A stretch of 64,000 nt of DNA, taken from positions 1,240,001 to 1,304,000 of the forward strand of contig CBDBGS010000008.1 in assembly GCA_965205385.1 (NCBI GenBank). The letters are read 5' to 3'. Shown in pieces: positions 52,514-60,017 of the stretch. The translations under genes and the position numbers were made by a program. Positions within the stretch are counted from its first letter, which is position 1, and each line of letters starts with the position of its first letter. The notes below the pieces were generated by a model. The model was not told the DNA's origin, did no database searches, and saw only the letters and a list, made by a program, of their open reading frames with translations. This DNA comes from CATOSP01 sp965205385. GTDB taxonomy: Bacteria > Chloroflexota > Dehalococcoidia > Lucifugimonadales > UBA3495.

Positions 52514-53713
52514 TCACGCCCTTGCGTTGGCGACCAATGGTATACCGTCGAGCGACGTGGACGCCTGACCCAAGAGCGTACCGTCGAAGTCGAAACATAA
52601 AGCGTCTATGATGAGCGAGTCCGCATCGCCGCCCAGGTATATCCGGCTCTGTTCACAGACCCGTTGGCACATCAGAGGGAATACCGAGAGCAGGCCGTTT
52701 TCCTGGGCGATTTCCTGGAAGTGGCGGGCGCTGGCCGCTCCCACGATTTCCTCTTGCACTTTGGCCGAGGCCCCGCATTCGGCGGCAAGGCTGGCCAAGA
52801 AGGACGTGTCCACCCGATTCCCCGCCACGTGGGTAACGAAATACCCCATGGCCATCTTGGAAAACTTACCCACCATGCCCGCGTGGGTCGCCCGGCCTAC
52901 TTCCCTCATGACGCAACGCTTCATCGAATGCCCGCTGAAAATGCCCGCCTCGATATAGGCCATGTCCGGAAGGTCGAGCCGCCGTTTGGAGAATTCTTCG
53001 CTTCGGGTGCCGGTAGTCAACACCAAGTGAGAGAGGCTGTTGGCGGCAGCGACGTCGATGGCCAGGTGCACGCTTGCCCGCCAGGCGGCGGTTGAGTAGG
53101 GTTGCACGACGCCGGTGCTTCCAAGGATCGAAATGCCGTCCAGAATGCCCAGCCGGCTGTTGGTGGTCTTCTTGGCGATTTCCACACCTTCGGGGACGGA
53201 TATTTCGACGACCAGGCTCTTGCCTTCTGGCGTGCCGAAATCCCTCGCCGCATCTTCCAACGATTGAACGATCATCCGGTAGGGAACACGTGTGACCGCC
53301 GGGTCCCCGACGTCAATCCCGGTGCCCGGACGGGTTACGGTGCCGACCCCAACCCCGCCGGATATGGGCTTGGCGACTGCGGGAGAGGATTCGAGGGATA
53401 CAGTGGCGCAGATCTCGGCTCCGTGGGTAACGTCGGGATCATCGCCTCCGTCCTTGAGTACCGTGCAGGTGACCTGGCTTCCGTCCGCCGACCGTTCTGT
53501 GCGCTCCACTACGAACGTGGCGTCTTGGCCGATAGGCAGGGGTATCGTAACTTCGCTTACCAACGCCCCGGTGAGCAAGGTCCGCGCGGCGGCTTTGGTG
53601 GCCGCAGCCGCGGTGGAACCGGTCGTATACCCGGTGCGCATCCCACGCCTCCGGACGGTCTGGCGGCTGTAGTCGCTCTCGGGACGGTCCGAATTGTTCG
53701 CTTCGTCGGTCAT
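52514..53713 (-). CDS. cbiD: Cobalt-precorrin-5B C1-methyltransferase
   Basis: A 399-residue CbiD: MRTGYTTGSTAAAATKAAAR, VTCTVLKDGGDDPDVTHGAE, ISVPEGVEIAKKTTNSRLGI, ISILGSTGVVQPYS, LVLTTGTRSEEF and KMAMGYFVTHVAGNRVDTSF. It methylates C1 in the cobalt-early pathway. About 24 residues precede the usual start; an internal Met at MRTGYTTG is an alternative start. Confidence 0.96.
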   Translation of the reverse strand: MTDEANNSDRPESDYSRQTVRRRGMRTGYTTGSTAAAATKAAARTLLTGALVSEVTIPLPIGQDATFVVERTERSADGSQVTCTVLKDGGDDPDVTHGAEICATVSLESSPAVAKPISGGVGVGTVTRPGTGIDVGDPAVTRVPYRMIVQSLEDAARDFGTPEGKSLVVEISVPEGVEIAKKTTNSRLGILDGISILGSTGVVQPYSTAAWRASVHLAIDVAAANSLSHLVLTTGTRSEEFSKRRLDLPDMAYIEAGIFSGHSMKRCVMREVGRATHAGMVGKFSKMAMGYFVTHVAGNRVDTSFLASLAAECGASAKVQEEIVGAASARHFQEIAQENGLLSVFPLMCQRVCEQSRIYLGGDADSLIIDALCFDFDGTLLGQASTSLDGIPLVANARA

Positions 53714-53754
53714 TTCGCTCTCATACTATAGGGGCGAGGGCTTACTGTCTCCGG

Positions 53755-54663
53755 TCACGGCTGACCCCAGACTTGGCGGACACGATCGGCGGCCACGTCC
53801 ACTACCCTGTCGTCAACTCCCAGGGGAGGGGTGACGGCAAGGGAGATGCCTGGATACTTGACCTGCAACCTGTCCAACCCTCCCAGAACGTTTCGTTTCA
53901 GGATCAATCCCGGGAAGAAGACGTATGGGACAACGACGATCCGGGAGACTCTCCGTTCGTCAACAAGCTGGGCGGCCCCCGCTTCTATCGTGGGGTCCCC
54001 GTAATGAGACTGGGCAACCGCCACGGCGTAACCATGACCCAGGATGTCCTCCACGGTCTTCCCCAATTCGTGGAGCCAGATACAATCGTCGTATTGGTTT
54101 TTGGTGCCTGCCTTGACCACCAAGATGCCAGTGGTCTCACCTGGCAATGGCGCGGCTGCGGTGGATGCCTCGAGGGTACGCACCCTTTCCACGACTACGC
54201 TTGCCAACCGCGGGTCCGCGCCCAGGACGTCGGCCAAGCGAAGGTCCACGCCGGGCAACCCCGCGCGGGCCTCATCGAGAACTTCGTCCATTTCCAGGGT
54301 AACGTGCTTTCCCTGACCCAGAAGGTATGGCATGACAACCATACGTTGGAGCCCCTTGGCGGCCATGTCCTGTATCGTCTGGTCTGGGCGGGGTTCGATG
54401 AATTCAAGACAGGAGAGCTGGACCTGAGCTTGGTCCGCGCCAAGGGCTCCTTGTAACCGGGCAGTTGCGTCGTTAAGTCCCTGGGGAGTGCTGGGACAAT
54501 TCATGCACCAGTCCGGCGTTTCAGATTCCGGGATCCGCCAAGAACAAGAGCATTCCGCGGAGCTGGCCCCTCGCTGGCTGCCGTGGGCAACTAGGACGAC
54601 GCCCCAAGGGCCTCCAGCAATATCCGTCGATCCAGTGACCAGAGAGGGGCGTTCTTGTGTCAT
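53755..54663 (-). CDS. cbiX: Sirohydrochlorin cobaltochelatase with a Cys-rich insertion
   Basis: A 302-residue chelatase of the long CbiX type, inserting Co2+ into sirohydrochlorin. The first half has VVLVAHGSQRG (catalytic His) and VMPYLLGQGKHVTLEMDEVL. The second half repeats the fold (VAQSHYGDPTIEAG, VVVPYVFFPGLILKRN). Directly after HGSQRG lies an insertion with CSC and, 15 residues on, CMNC (about 40-58), which could hold a metal or Fe-S centre. It overlaps the cbiC stop by four bases (ATGA). Confidence 0.93.
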   Translation of the reverse strand: MTQERPSLVTGSTDIAGGPWGVVLVAHGSQRGASSAECSCSWRIPESETPDWCMNCPSTPQGLNDATARLQGALGADQAQVQLSCLEFIEPRPDQTIQDMAAKGLQRMVVMPYLLGQGKHVTLEMDEVLDEARAGLPGVDLRLADVLGADPRLASVVVERVRTLEASTAAAPLPGETTGILVVKAGTKNQYDDCIWLHELGKTVEDILGHGYAVAVAQSHYGDPTIEAGAAQLVDERRVSRIVVVPYVFFPGLILKRNVLGGLDRLQVKYPGISLAVTPPLGVDDRVVDVAADRVRQVWGQP

Positions 54664-55319
54664 TGTGTCGCTCCGTCGGACATTAGCGATAACAGAGCAT
54701 TGACCGTGGCCGCCGCCGCCGAGCTTCCTCCGCGACGTCCCACTATACTCATAAACGGAACGTCGGTCGCCAGTAGCTCTTCCTTGGACTCGGCGCAGGC
54801 GACAAACCCCACCGGCATGCCGATGACCAGCGCCGGGGAGACCTCCCCGTTTCTGACCAAGTCGAGGAGGGCAAGCAAGGCTGTGGGAGCGTTGCCGATG
54901 GCCACGACCGCCCCGTTCATTCGCGGTGCAAGTTCCCGGACAGCAGCCACGGAGCGGGTTGTCCCTTCTCTCCGGGCCCTTTCGTGGGTCGATGGCGTGT
55001 CGATCATGCAGTGCGTCGATATCTCGTGCCGGTTGAGCAACGATCTGGAGATACCCACCTCAACCATGCGGACATCGGTGACGACATCGACGGGTTTCTT
55101 CAGGGCCCCCAGACCCCGCTCGACGGCTCCGGCGCTGAAGCGAACGTCTCGGGCGACGTCCGGGTCTCCCTCGGCGCGCACGATGCGGCAGACCACGTAA
55201 CGCTCCGCCGGGGTCAAATCGAGCGAGTCTGGAAGCGCATCTTCAACCATCCGCAGGCTAAGCTCGTCGATCTCGTTTGGCAGTAGCGCGTATTTCTCGA
55301 CTAATGAGGTCATGTTCAC
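54660..55319 (-). CDS. cbiC: Cobalt-precorrin-8 methylmutase
   Basis: A 219-residue methylmutase moving the C11 methyl to C12 to give cobyrinate. Family marks are RYVVCRIVRAEGDPDVARDV, VVTDVRMVEVGISRSLL, GAVVAIGNAPTALLALLDLV and PALVIGMPVGFVACAESKEE, then SIVGRRGGSSAAAATVNALL. The catalytic His region is near RHEISTHCMID. GTG 55319 or ATG 55313 starts it. It follows hemA by 77 bases. Confidence 0.96.
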   Translation of the reverse strand: MNMTSLVEKYALLPNEIDELSLRMVEDALPDSLDLTPAERYVVCRIVRAEGDPDVARDVRFSAGAVERGLGALKKPVDVVTDVRMVEVGISRSLLNRHEISTHCMIDTPSTHERARREGTTRSVAAVRELAPRMNGAVVAIGNAPTALLALLDLVRNGEVSPALVIGMPVGFVACAESKEELLATDVPFMSIVGRRGGSSAAAATVNALLSLMSDGATQ

Positions 55320-55395
55320 CGATGGCGGGTCCTCGTCGGACGCCCCGGGCCGGGAGGTGGCGGATGGACCCGGCGCTCTACCCGCTAATATTCCT

Positions 55396-56700
55396 CTAAA
55401 TTTCCTCGCCGGGTAACTGGAATATCTCCCTGGCCAGACGCAAGTCTACCGAATTGCCGTGCCCCTTAAGGTAGACTGTGGGCCCGTGGAGCAACTTCTT
55501 CACCATTGCTTTGGTCATAGCATCCAGGGCCGCAAGCTGCTCTTGGCTGAAGTCCATGTCCAGTCTTCGGACTGTCTTGGTAATCTCCTGCCGTCTTATC
55601 TGTTCGGCTCTGTCCCTGAGGGCCACTACGGTGGGAAGGGACCTCTGGGCGGCGCACCAGTCCAGAAACCCGGCGGTCTCTTCGTCGACAACTTGTTCCG
55701 CTTCCGCCGCTTCGCCGTTCCGTTCCAGCTTGTGGGCGTGGGAGACCGAGTCCAGGTCATCGACGTCATGAAGGGTGACGTTGCTGATTCGGGCGGCCTC
55801 GGGGTCTATGTCCCGCGGCACCGCGATGTCCAGAAGGAACAGAGGGCGCTGTGGGCGAATCTCCATCGCTTGCTGTACTGTGCCCGAACTCAGAATGTAT
55901 CCCGGCGAGCCGGTGCAAGAAATCACCAGGTCAGCATCAGTTAGCGCGGAAGGCATGTCAGCGAACTGGACAGCCCGGCCTGAGAGGGTGTTCGCAAGCT
56001 CCAAAGCCCGCTCGTGAGTGCGGTTGGTCACGGTGATGTCCTTAACACCGGACAGGTTCAGGACTTTGGCGGCAAGTCCGGCGGCATCACCCGCTCCGAC
56101 CACCATGGCTTGAAGCTGGCTCAGGTCGCCCAAGGTGTTCCTGGCCATCTCGACGCAGGCGCGGCTCACAGACAGGGCGTTTTTTCCGATCCCCGTGTCC
56201 CGACGCACTTTTCGCCCGACCCGAAGAGCTTGTTGAAAGAGTTGGAGCAGCGGCCCGTTGATGGTCTCGGCCCGCATTGCGATATCCAGCGATTCCCTCA
56301 CCTGCCCGATGATTTGGTCCTCTCCCTGAATCATGGAATCGAGGCTCGACGCCACCCGGAAGAGGTGCCTGATACAGGCTCCGTCTCGGTGGCAGTAGAG
56401 GTAGCGCTCGACGTCGACCAACGGGATGTCGAAGTAATCTACCAGGAATTCTCTGCAGCGCTGGTCTCCGATGCCCCAAGCTGAGCGAAGGGATGGGTCG
56501 CTCGGTTCCATAGAGTAGAATTCGGAGCGGTTACAGGTGGAGATGATGGCGCCTGGAATGCCGAATTCCCGCATGGCGGCCAAGGCGCCGGATAGCTGAC
56601 CGGCGCTGAGCGACAGTCTCTCTCGCACCTCCAGGGGCGCGCTCCGATGGTTCAAACCGACGACGAGAAATCCCAAAAGAGACTGCTGCAAAATAGTCAT
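55396..56700 (-). CDS. hemA: Glutamyl-tRNA reductase
   Basis: A 434-residue enzyme reducing Glu-tRNA to glutamate-1-semialdehyde, the first committed step of C5 tetrapyrrole synthesis. It shows VVGLNHRSAPLEVRERLSLS, the catalytic Cys in ISTCNRSEFYS, GEDQIIGQVRESLD, the NADPH-binding AMVVGAGDAAGLAAKVLN, and the C-terminal dimerisation helices. ATG 56700 is used. Its place at the head of the cbi genes gives one transcript from precursor supply to corrin. The promoter lies only a few bases upstream, so the mRNA is nearly leaderless. Confidence 0.97.
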   Translation of the reverse strand: MTILQQSLLGFLVVGLNHRSAPLEVRERLSLSAGQLSGALAAMREFGIPGAIISTCNRSEFYSMEPSDPSLRSAWGIGDQRCREFLVDYFDIPLVDVERYLYCHRDGACIRHLFRVASSLDSMIQGEDQIIGQVRESLDIAMRAETINGPLLQLFQQALRVGRKVRRDTGIGKNALSVSRACVEMARNTLGDLSQLQAMVVGAGDAAGLAAKVLNLSGVKDITVTNRTHERALELANTLSGRAVQFADMPSALTDADLVISCTGSPGYILSSGTVQQAMEIRPQRPLFLLDIAVPRDIDPEAARISNVTLHDVDDLDSVSHAHKLERNGEAAEAEQVVDEETAGFLDWCAAQRSLPTVVALRDRAEQIRRQEITKTVRRLDMDFSQEQLAALDAMTKAMVKKLLHGPTVYLKGHGNSVDLRLAREIFQLPGEEI

Positions 56701-56711
56701 GCCCAACCTGG

Positions 56712-56740
56712 AGTGTAACTTGAGCCCTATCCGGTGTCAA
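56712..56740 (-). promoter_or_regulatory. Sigma-70 promoter of hemA and the cobalamin operon
   Basis: On the minus strand TTGACA (56735-56740, consensus), 17 bases, TACACT (56712-56717). The transcript should start near 56705, only about five bases before the hemA ATG, leaving no room for a Shine-Dalgarno site or a riboswitch. Confidence 0.75.
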
Positions 56741-56748
56741 CGACGCGC

Positions 56749-56754
56749 TCGACC
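56749..56754 (+). repeat. Target-site duplication TCGACC, left copy of MITE-like element
   Basis: TCGACC directly precedes the left terminal inverted repeat; an identical copy directly follows the right one at 57009-57014. Confidence 0.65.
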
Positions 56755-57008
56755 CGTAACTGTTCAGACTTGATGTGTCCTTCCTCCTCCCAGCCCGTCA
56801 TTCCGGGCTTGACCCGGAATCCAGAAACCTTTACAACCAGCAACAGTCACTATCATTGGCATTTCTGGATTCCCGCCCCCGATCGAGCCGGGGGCAGGCT
56901 CTTCGCGGGAATGACTGGTTGCGGCTGAGGGACATCGTTTGAGAATCATCATGGAGATGACCGATGTGGGATTTAGCCAATCCGCGTCGTCGAGTCTGAA
57001 CAGTTACG
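56755..57008. mobile_element. MITE-like element, 254 bp, 16-bp perfect terminal inverted repeats
   Basis: CGTAACTGTTCAGACT (56755-56770) is the exact reverse complement of 56993-57008. TCGACC flanks both ends as a likely target duplication. No transposase gene is inside. A composite palindrome (56797-56915) fills the centre. It occupies most of the gap between hemA and the deacetylase gene, 15 bases upstream of the hemA -35 box. The rest of 56707-57104 holds no gene. Confidence 0.65.
56797..56915. repeat. Composite REP-like palindrome inside the MITE-like element
   Basis: GTCATTCC (56797-56804) and GGAATGAC (56908-56915) bound it. Inside are two palindromes, ATTCCGGG/CCCGGAAT (56800-56820) and ATTCCCGC/GCGGGAAT (56869-56912), and an inner pair CCAGAAA/TTTCTGG (56821-56868). 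It belongs to the same repeat family as 13840-13900 and 63432-63481. Confidence 0.75.
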
Positions 57009-57014
57009 TCGACC
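57009..57014 (+). repeat. Target-site duplication TCGACC, right copy
   Basis: Exact copy of 56749-56754, directly after the right terminal inverted repeat. Confidence 0.65.
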
Positions 57015-57104
57015 CGGTTAGTGGTCAGTGGCCGGTGGCTCAGCCAGCCGCCACACTCAGTAACGGCTGGACACCGGCCACTGACCGCCGAACACTCAAG
57101 CGGC

Positions 57105-57998
57105 CTAGACCTGCGGGTAATGCTCCTTCCACCATCGGGCTATGTCCAGGCGGCGGGCGAACCACACTCCTTCTTTTTCCGAGGCGTACTTTAGGAAACG
57201 GTCCAGGCCGGCGGCCCGGCTCGGCTTGCCGATGATACGGCAGTGGAGGCCCACCGACATCATCTTTGGATGGGAGGCCCCTTCCTCGTACAACGTGTCG
57301 AAGGAAGCTTTGGCCACCTCGAAGAAGTGCGCCGGGGTCAGAAGGTCTCCCCGCCAGAATTTGTAATCATTAACTTCCAGGGAGTAGGGGACCACAAGCC
57401 ATGGTGTCCCATTCACCGGGGTGTAATAGGGCAGGTCGTCGTTGTAGGCGTTGCAATCGTATTCGAACCCACCTTCCTCCACAACGAGTTGGCGAGTGTT
57501 AACGCTGGGTCCATACCGTGTGTACCAACCCAGGGGACGCTGGCCGGTGGCCCTGGTGATGGTGGCGACCGCCTCACGGATTGCCTCCCGCTCCGCGTCG
57601 CGGTCCATCTTGTAATACTCCTCCCAACGGTTGCCGTGGCCCATCACTTCGTGTCCGCGCCTCACGAGTTCCGGACCAACTTCCGGGTTGCGTTCCAGGG
57701 CAAGCGCGCAGGCAAAGATGGTGCCCTTAACATTGTACCGGTCGAGGATGTCCAGGATGCGCCACACTCCAACCCGGCTGCCGTACTCGAAGAAAGACTC
57801 GTTGGCCAGGTCGCGCTCCCCTGGCCCGGCGGGGGATGGCGACTCTCCGGAAGTCTCTCCCGCGGGATCACCGTCGAGGATGGAGTATTCGGAACCCTCC
57901 TCGTAATTGACTACCACGGACACGGCGATCCTTGCCCCGTTGGGCCACTGGACAACCGGTGGGTTGACTCCGTATCCGATAAAGTCTCTCGATTGCAT
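57105..57998 (-). CDS. Polysaccharide deacetylase family protein (PuuE/allantoinase-like)
   Basis: A 297-residue NodB-homology protein of the PuuE type. It starts YGVNPPVVQWPNGARIAVSV, then VVNYEEGSEYSILDGD, RVGVWRILDILDRYNVKGTI and the metal His pair in RRGHEVMGHGNRW, followed by WYTRYGPSVNTRQLV and SVGLHCRIIGKPSRA. Relatives include cofactor-free allantoinase (PuuE) and peptide or chitin deacetylases. The first metal motif carries NYEEG rather than TFDDG, as PuuE proteins do. GGGAGG precedes ATG 57998. It follows the MFS gene, so uptake and hydrolysis of one compound is possible. Confidence 0.9.
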   Translation of the reverse strand: MQSRDFIGYGVNPPVVQWPNGARIAVSVVVNYEEGSEYSILDGDPAGETSGESPSPAGPGERDLANESFFEYGSRVGVWRILDILDRYNVKGTIFACALALERNPEVGPELVRRGHEVMGHGNRWEEYYKMDRDAEREAIREAVATITRATGQRPLGWYTRYGPSVNTRQLVVEEGGFEYDCNAYNDDLPYYTPVNGTPWLVVPYSLEVNDYKFWRGDLLTPAHFFEVAKASFDTLYEEGASHPKMMSVGLHCRIIGKPSRAAGLDRFLKYASEKEGVWFARRLDIARWWKEHYPQV

Positions 57999-58012
57999 GA
58001 TGCCTCCCTATA

Positions 58013-59347
58013 TCAAGAGCCGTCGGAGGAGGTGGAGGGTTGGGGTTGTTGAGTAACCGCCGCCGCCTCTCCCTGGTCTAGCTCACGGCCCAGGTTACGG
58101 ACTTTGCGGTTTAATAATGCCGGACCGATGGCGAACGCGGCCACGGCAACGCCTCCGATAGCCACCGCGAAGGGGGCCCCGATGAACCCGATGCTGGCTA
58201 ATGCCCCGGCTTGTAGGCCTCCCAGCGGCATAATGCTCCACGTCATCCCGTAGAAACCCATGACCCGGCCCCGCATCCGGTCGGGAACCATCATTTGCAG
58301 CGAACTCTGGATGGAGATCATGTATGTGGAGGTTACGATCCCCGCCAGGAACAGGATTACCAGGGCCAGGTGGTAGGAACCGATGTAGTGGGAAGTCACG
58401 CCGAACACGATTAACGAAATCCCGAACAGGACCGCCCCACCGATAATTAGTAAGCCCTTGTACTGGGTATCTCTGCGCGAGCCCAACCACAGGGTTACCA
58501 TCAGCGAGCCGATTCCGCCGACGCTAAGCAAAGTCCCATACTCGCCGGGTCCGAGTCCGAAACTCTCAAGGGCGAACACGGGCATCAGAATAATGTAGGC
58601 CATCCCGAAGAGGCTGTTAAAAAATGTCATCCCGATTAGGAATGAAAAGATGGAATTTCGGCCGATGAAGCTCAATCCCTCGACTATGTCTTGGATCGGA
58701 TTTCCCCTTCCTCCCTGGGCTATGGGGGGCACCCTCAAGAAGACCATCACGACGGCCATGACGCCAAAGCCGCATGCGGCCGCGAAGAAAGCGGTTTCCA
58801 TGTTGGTCCAGGCAATGACGAAACCGGCGATGGCGGGGGCGATGATCCGGTTACCAGACCAAACGGATGAATTCAGCGCCACCGCGCTCATCATCGCGCG
58901 CCGGTCTATGAGGTGGGGATAAATAGCTTGCCGCGCTGGAGTATCGAAGGCCTCCACCGAGCCCGACAGGAAGACTATGACCAGTACGTGCCAAACCTGG
59001 ACAACGTCGAGTAGGGTGAGAATGGCGAGGATGGAGATCAGTCCGGCGTTGGCTGCCTGGGTGACCATTACCAGAATGCGTTTGTCCAGCTTATCGGCGA
59101 ACACGCCTCCAAAGAGGTTGAAGACGATGCCCGGTGCGGCGCTGGCGGCGGCGGCGTAACCCAAGAACAGGGGAGACCCGGTCAGCTCATAGACCAGCCA
59201 TGCTTGGGCGGCCCGGAACATCTGGAACCCGCTGACCGAGACGAGCATTCCGAGCCAGTAAAGGCGGTATGCGGGGTATTGTAAGGCGGGAGGAAGCGAG
59301 ATGGGGAACCTGGAACCCGCTTGCGGCTCTTCTGTGTCTTGTTGCAA
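58013..59347 (-). CDS. MFS transporter (MFS_3 / EntS-like)
   Basis: A 444-residue transporter with about 12 hydrophobic segments. LVYELTGSPLFLGYAAAASA, LFGGVFADKLDKRILVMVTQ (loop 2-3 motif) and SVEAFDTPARQAIYPHLIDR are typical of the EntS-like MFS_3 group, usually exporters of siderophores or small molecules. TTG 59347 starts it; the real start may be slightly downstream. The end lies 14 bases before the deacetylase gene's start on the same strand. The 202 bases beyond its start (59348-59549) hold nothing recognisable. Confidence 0.92.
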   Translation of the reverse strand: MQQDTEEPQAGSRFPISLPPALQYPAYRLYWLGMLVSVSGFQMFRAAQAWLVYELTGSPLFLGYAAAASAAPGIVFNLFGGVFADKLDKRILVMVTQAANAGLISILAILTLLDVVQVWHVLVIVFLSGSVEAFDTPARQAIYPHLIDRRAMMSAVALNSSVWSGNRIIAPAIAGFVIAWTNMETAFFAAACGFGVMAVVMVFLRVPPIAQGGRGNPIQDIVEGLSFIGRNSIFSFLIGMTFFNSLFGMAYIILMPVFALESFGLGPGEYGTLLSVGGIGSLMVTLWLGSRRDTQYKGLLIIGGAVLFGISLIVFGVTSHYIGSYHLALVILFLAGIVTSTYMISIQSSLQMMVPDRMRGRVMGFYGMTWSIMPLGGLQAGALASIGFIGAPFAVAIGGVAVAAFAIGPALLNRKVRNLGRELDQGEAAAVTQQPQPSTSSDGS

Positions 59348-59549
59348 CCTGTGCGGCCCAACTGGCCTGTTGGTCCGTGTCCGGTGGTTTACGTAACCTC
59401 GGGTACACGGCCACCTGGCCAGCCCTTAACAGCCCGTATTGGGAGCGAGTTTAACAGCCGGATGGGACAAAGGAAAGCTCGTTCAGGCTGCGCGGGATAT
59501 GGCCCGCGCTGTGTGAGGGAGGATTCGTGGAGCGGTCTAGGCGGTCCAG

Positions 59550-59804
59550 CTAGATCGTAGCCGCCGCGTCCTCTTTATGGACCAGCATCCCGGCCAGGAT
59601 ACGTTGGAGAGCCATAATATGGCTGCACACTCCCCGGGTCTCGTAAAAGTGACACTCGCAGGACCATTTCCCAGATTCAAAGTTCACGGCGTACGTGTTG
59701 TGGTTGCCTTCGAATTTGACGCTCAATTCGGAGATGGTGACCCGCTCTTTTTCCTCGGCGTATCTTCTGGCCTTGTCTATCTTTCCGATGATGCTGGAGT
59801 CCAT
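59550..59804 (-). CDS. SWIM zinc-finger protein (84 aa)
   Basis: An 84-residue protein with the SWIM motif C-x-C-x8-C-x-H in WSCECHFYETRGVCSHIMALQ, preceded by a helix (IDKARRYAEEKERVTISEL) and two strands. Stand-alone SWIM proteins are thought to bind DNA or protein partners. No known operon partner is adjacent. The composition is clearly coding; function is unknown. Confidence 0.88.
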   Translation of the reverse strand: MDSSIIGKIDKARRYAEEKERVTISELSVKFEGNHNTYAVNFESGKWSCECHFYETRGVCSHIMALQRILAGMLVHKEDAAATI

Positions 59805-59939
59805 TTACACCTCTAAACCCCTTCTACCATGATTAGTTCCGCTGACGCTGAGCTGGTGGCAACGCCGTTGATTGCCCGTTAATTTTAGTGTGCGGGCTCG
59901 GCGAGGGTCAACAGCCGACTTTCATCCAGTTGGAGCCAA

Positions 59940-59968
59940 TTGACGCTAATTTCTAGGTGGCATACAAT
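59940..59968 (+). promoter_or_regulatory. Sigma-70 promoter of alaS
   Basis: TTGACG (59940-59945), 17 bases, TACAAT (59963-59968); start of transcription near 59975, about 43 bases before the alaS ATG. It excludes the furthest upstream in-frame start of alaS. Confidence 0.7.
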
Positions 59969-60017
59969 TTCGGCCACAGCAACGCAATCCGTAACGTGTG
60001 AAGATGGGTCGAAAGTG

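Noticed and set aside
56701..57104. Cobalamin riboswitch upstream of the hemA-cbi operon
   Set aside because: The promoter lies about five bases from the start codon, and no B12-box-like sequence was found in the surrounding region.
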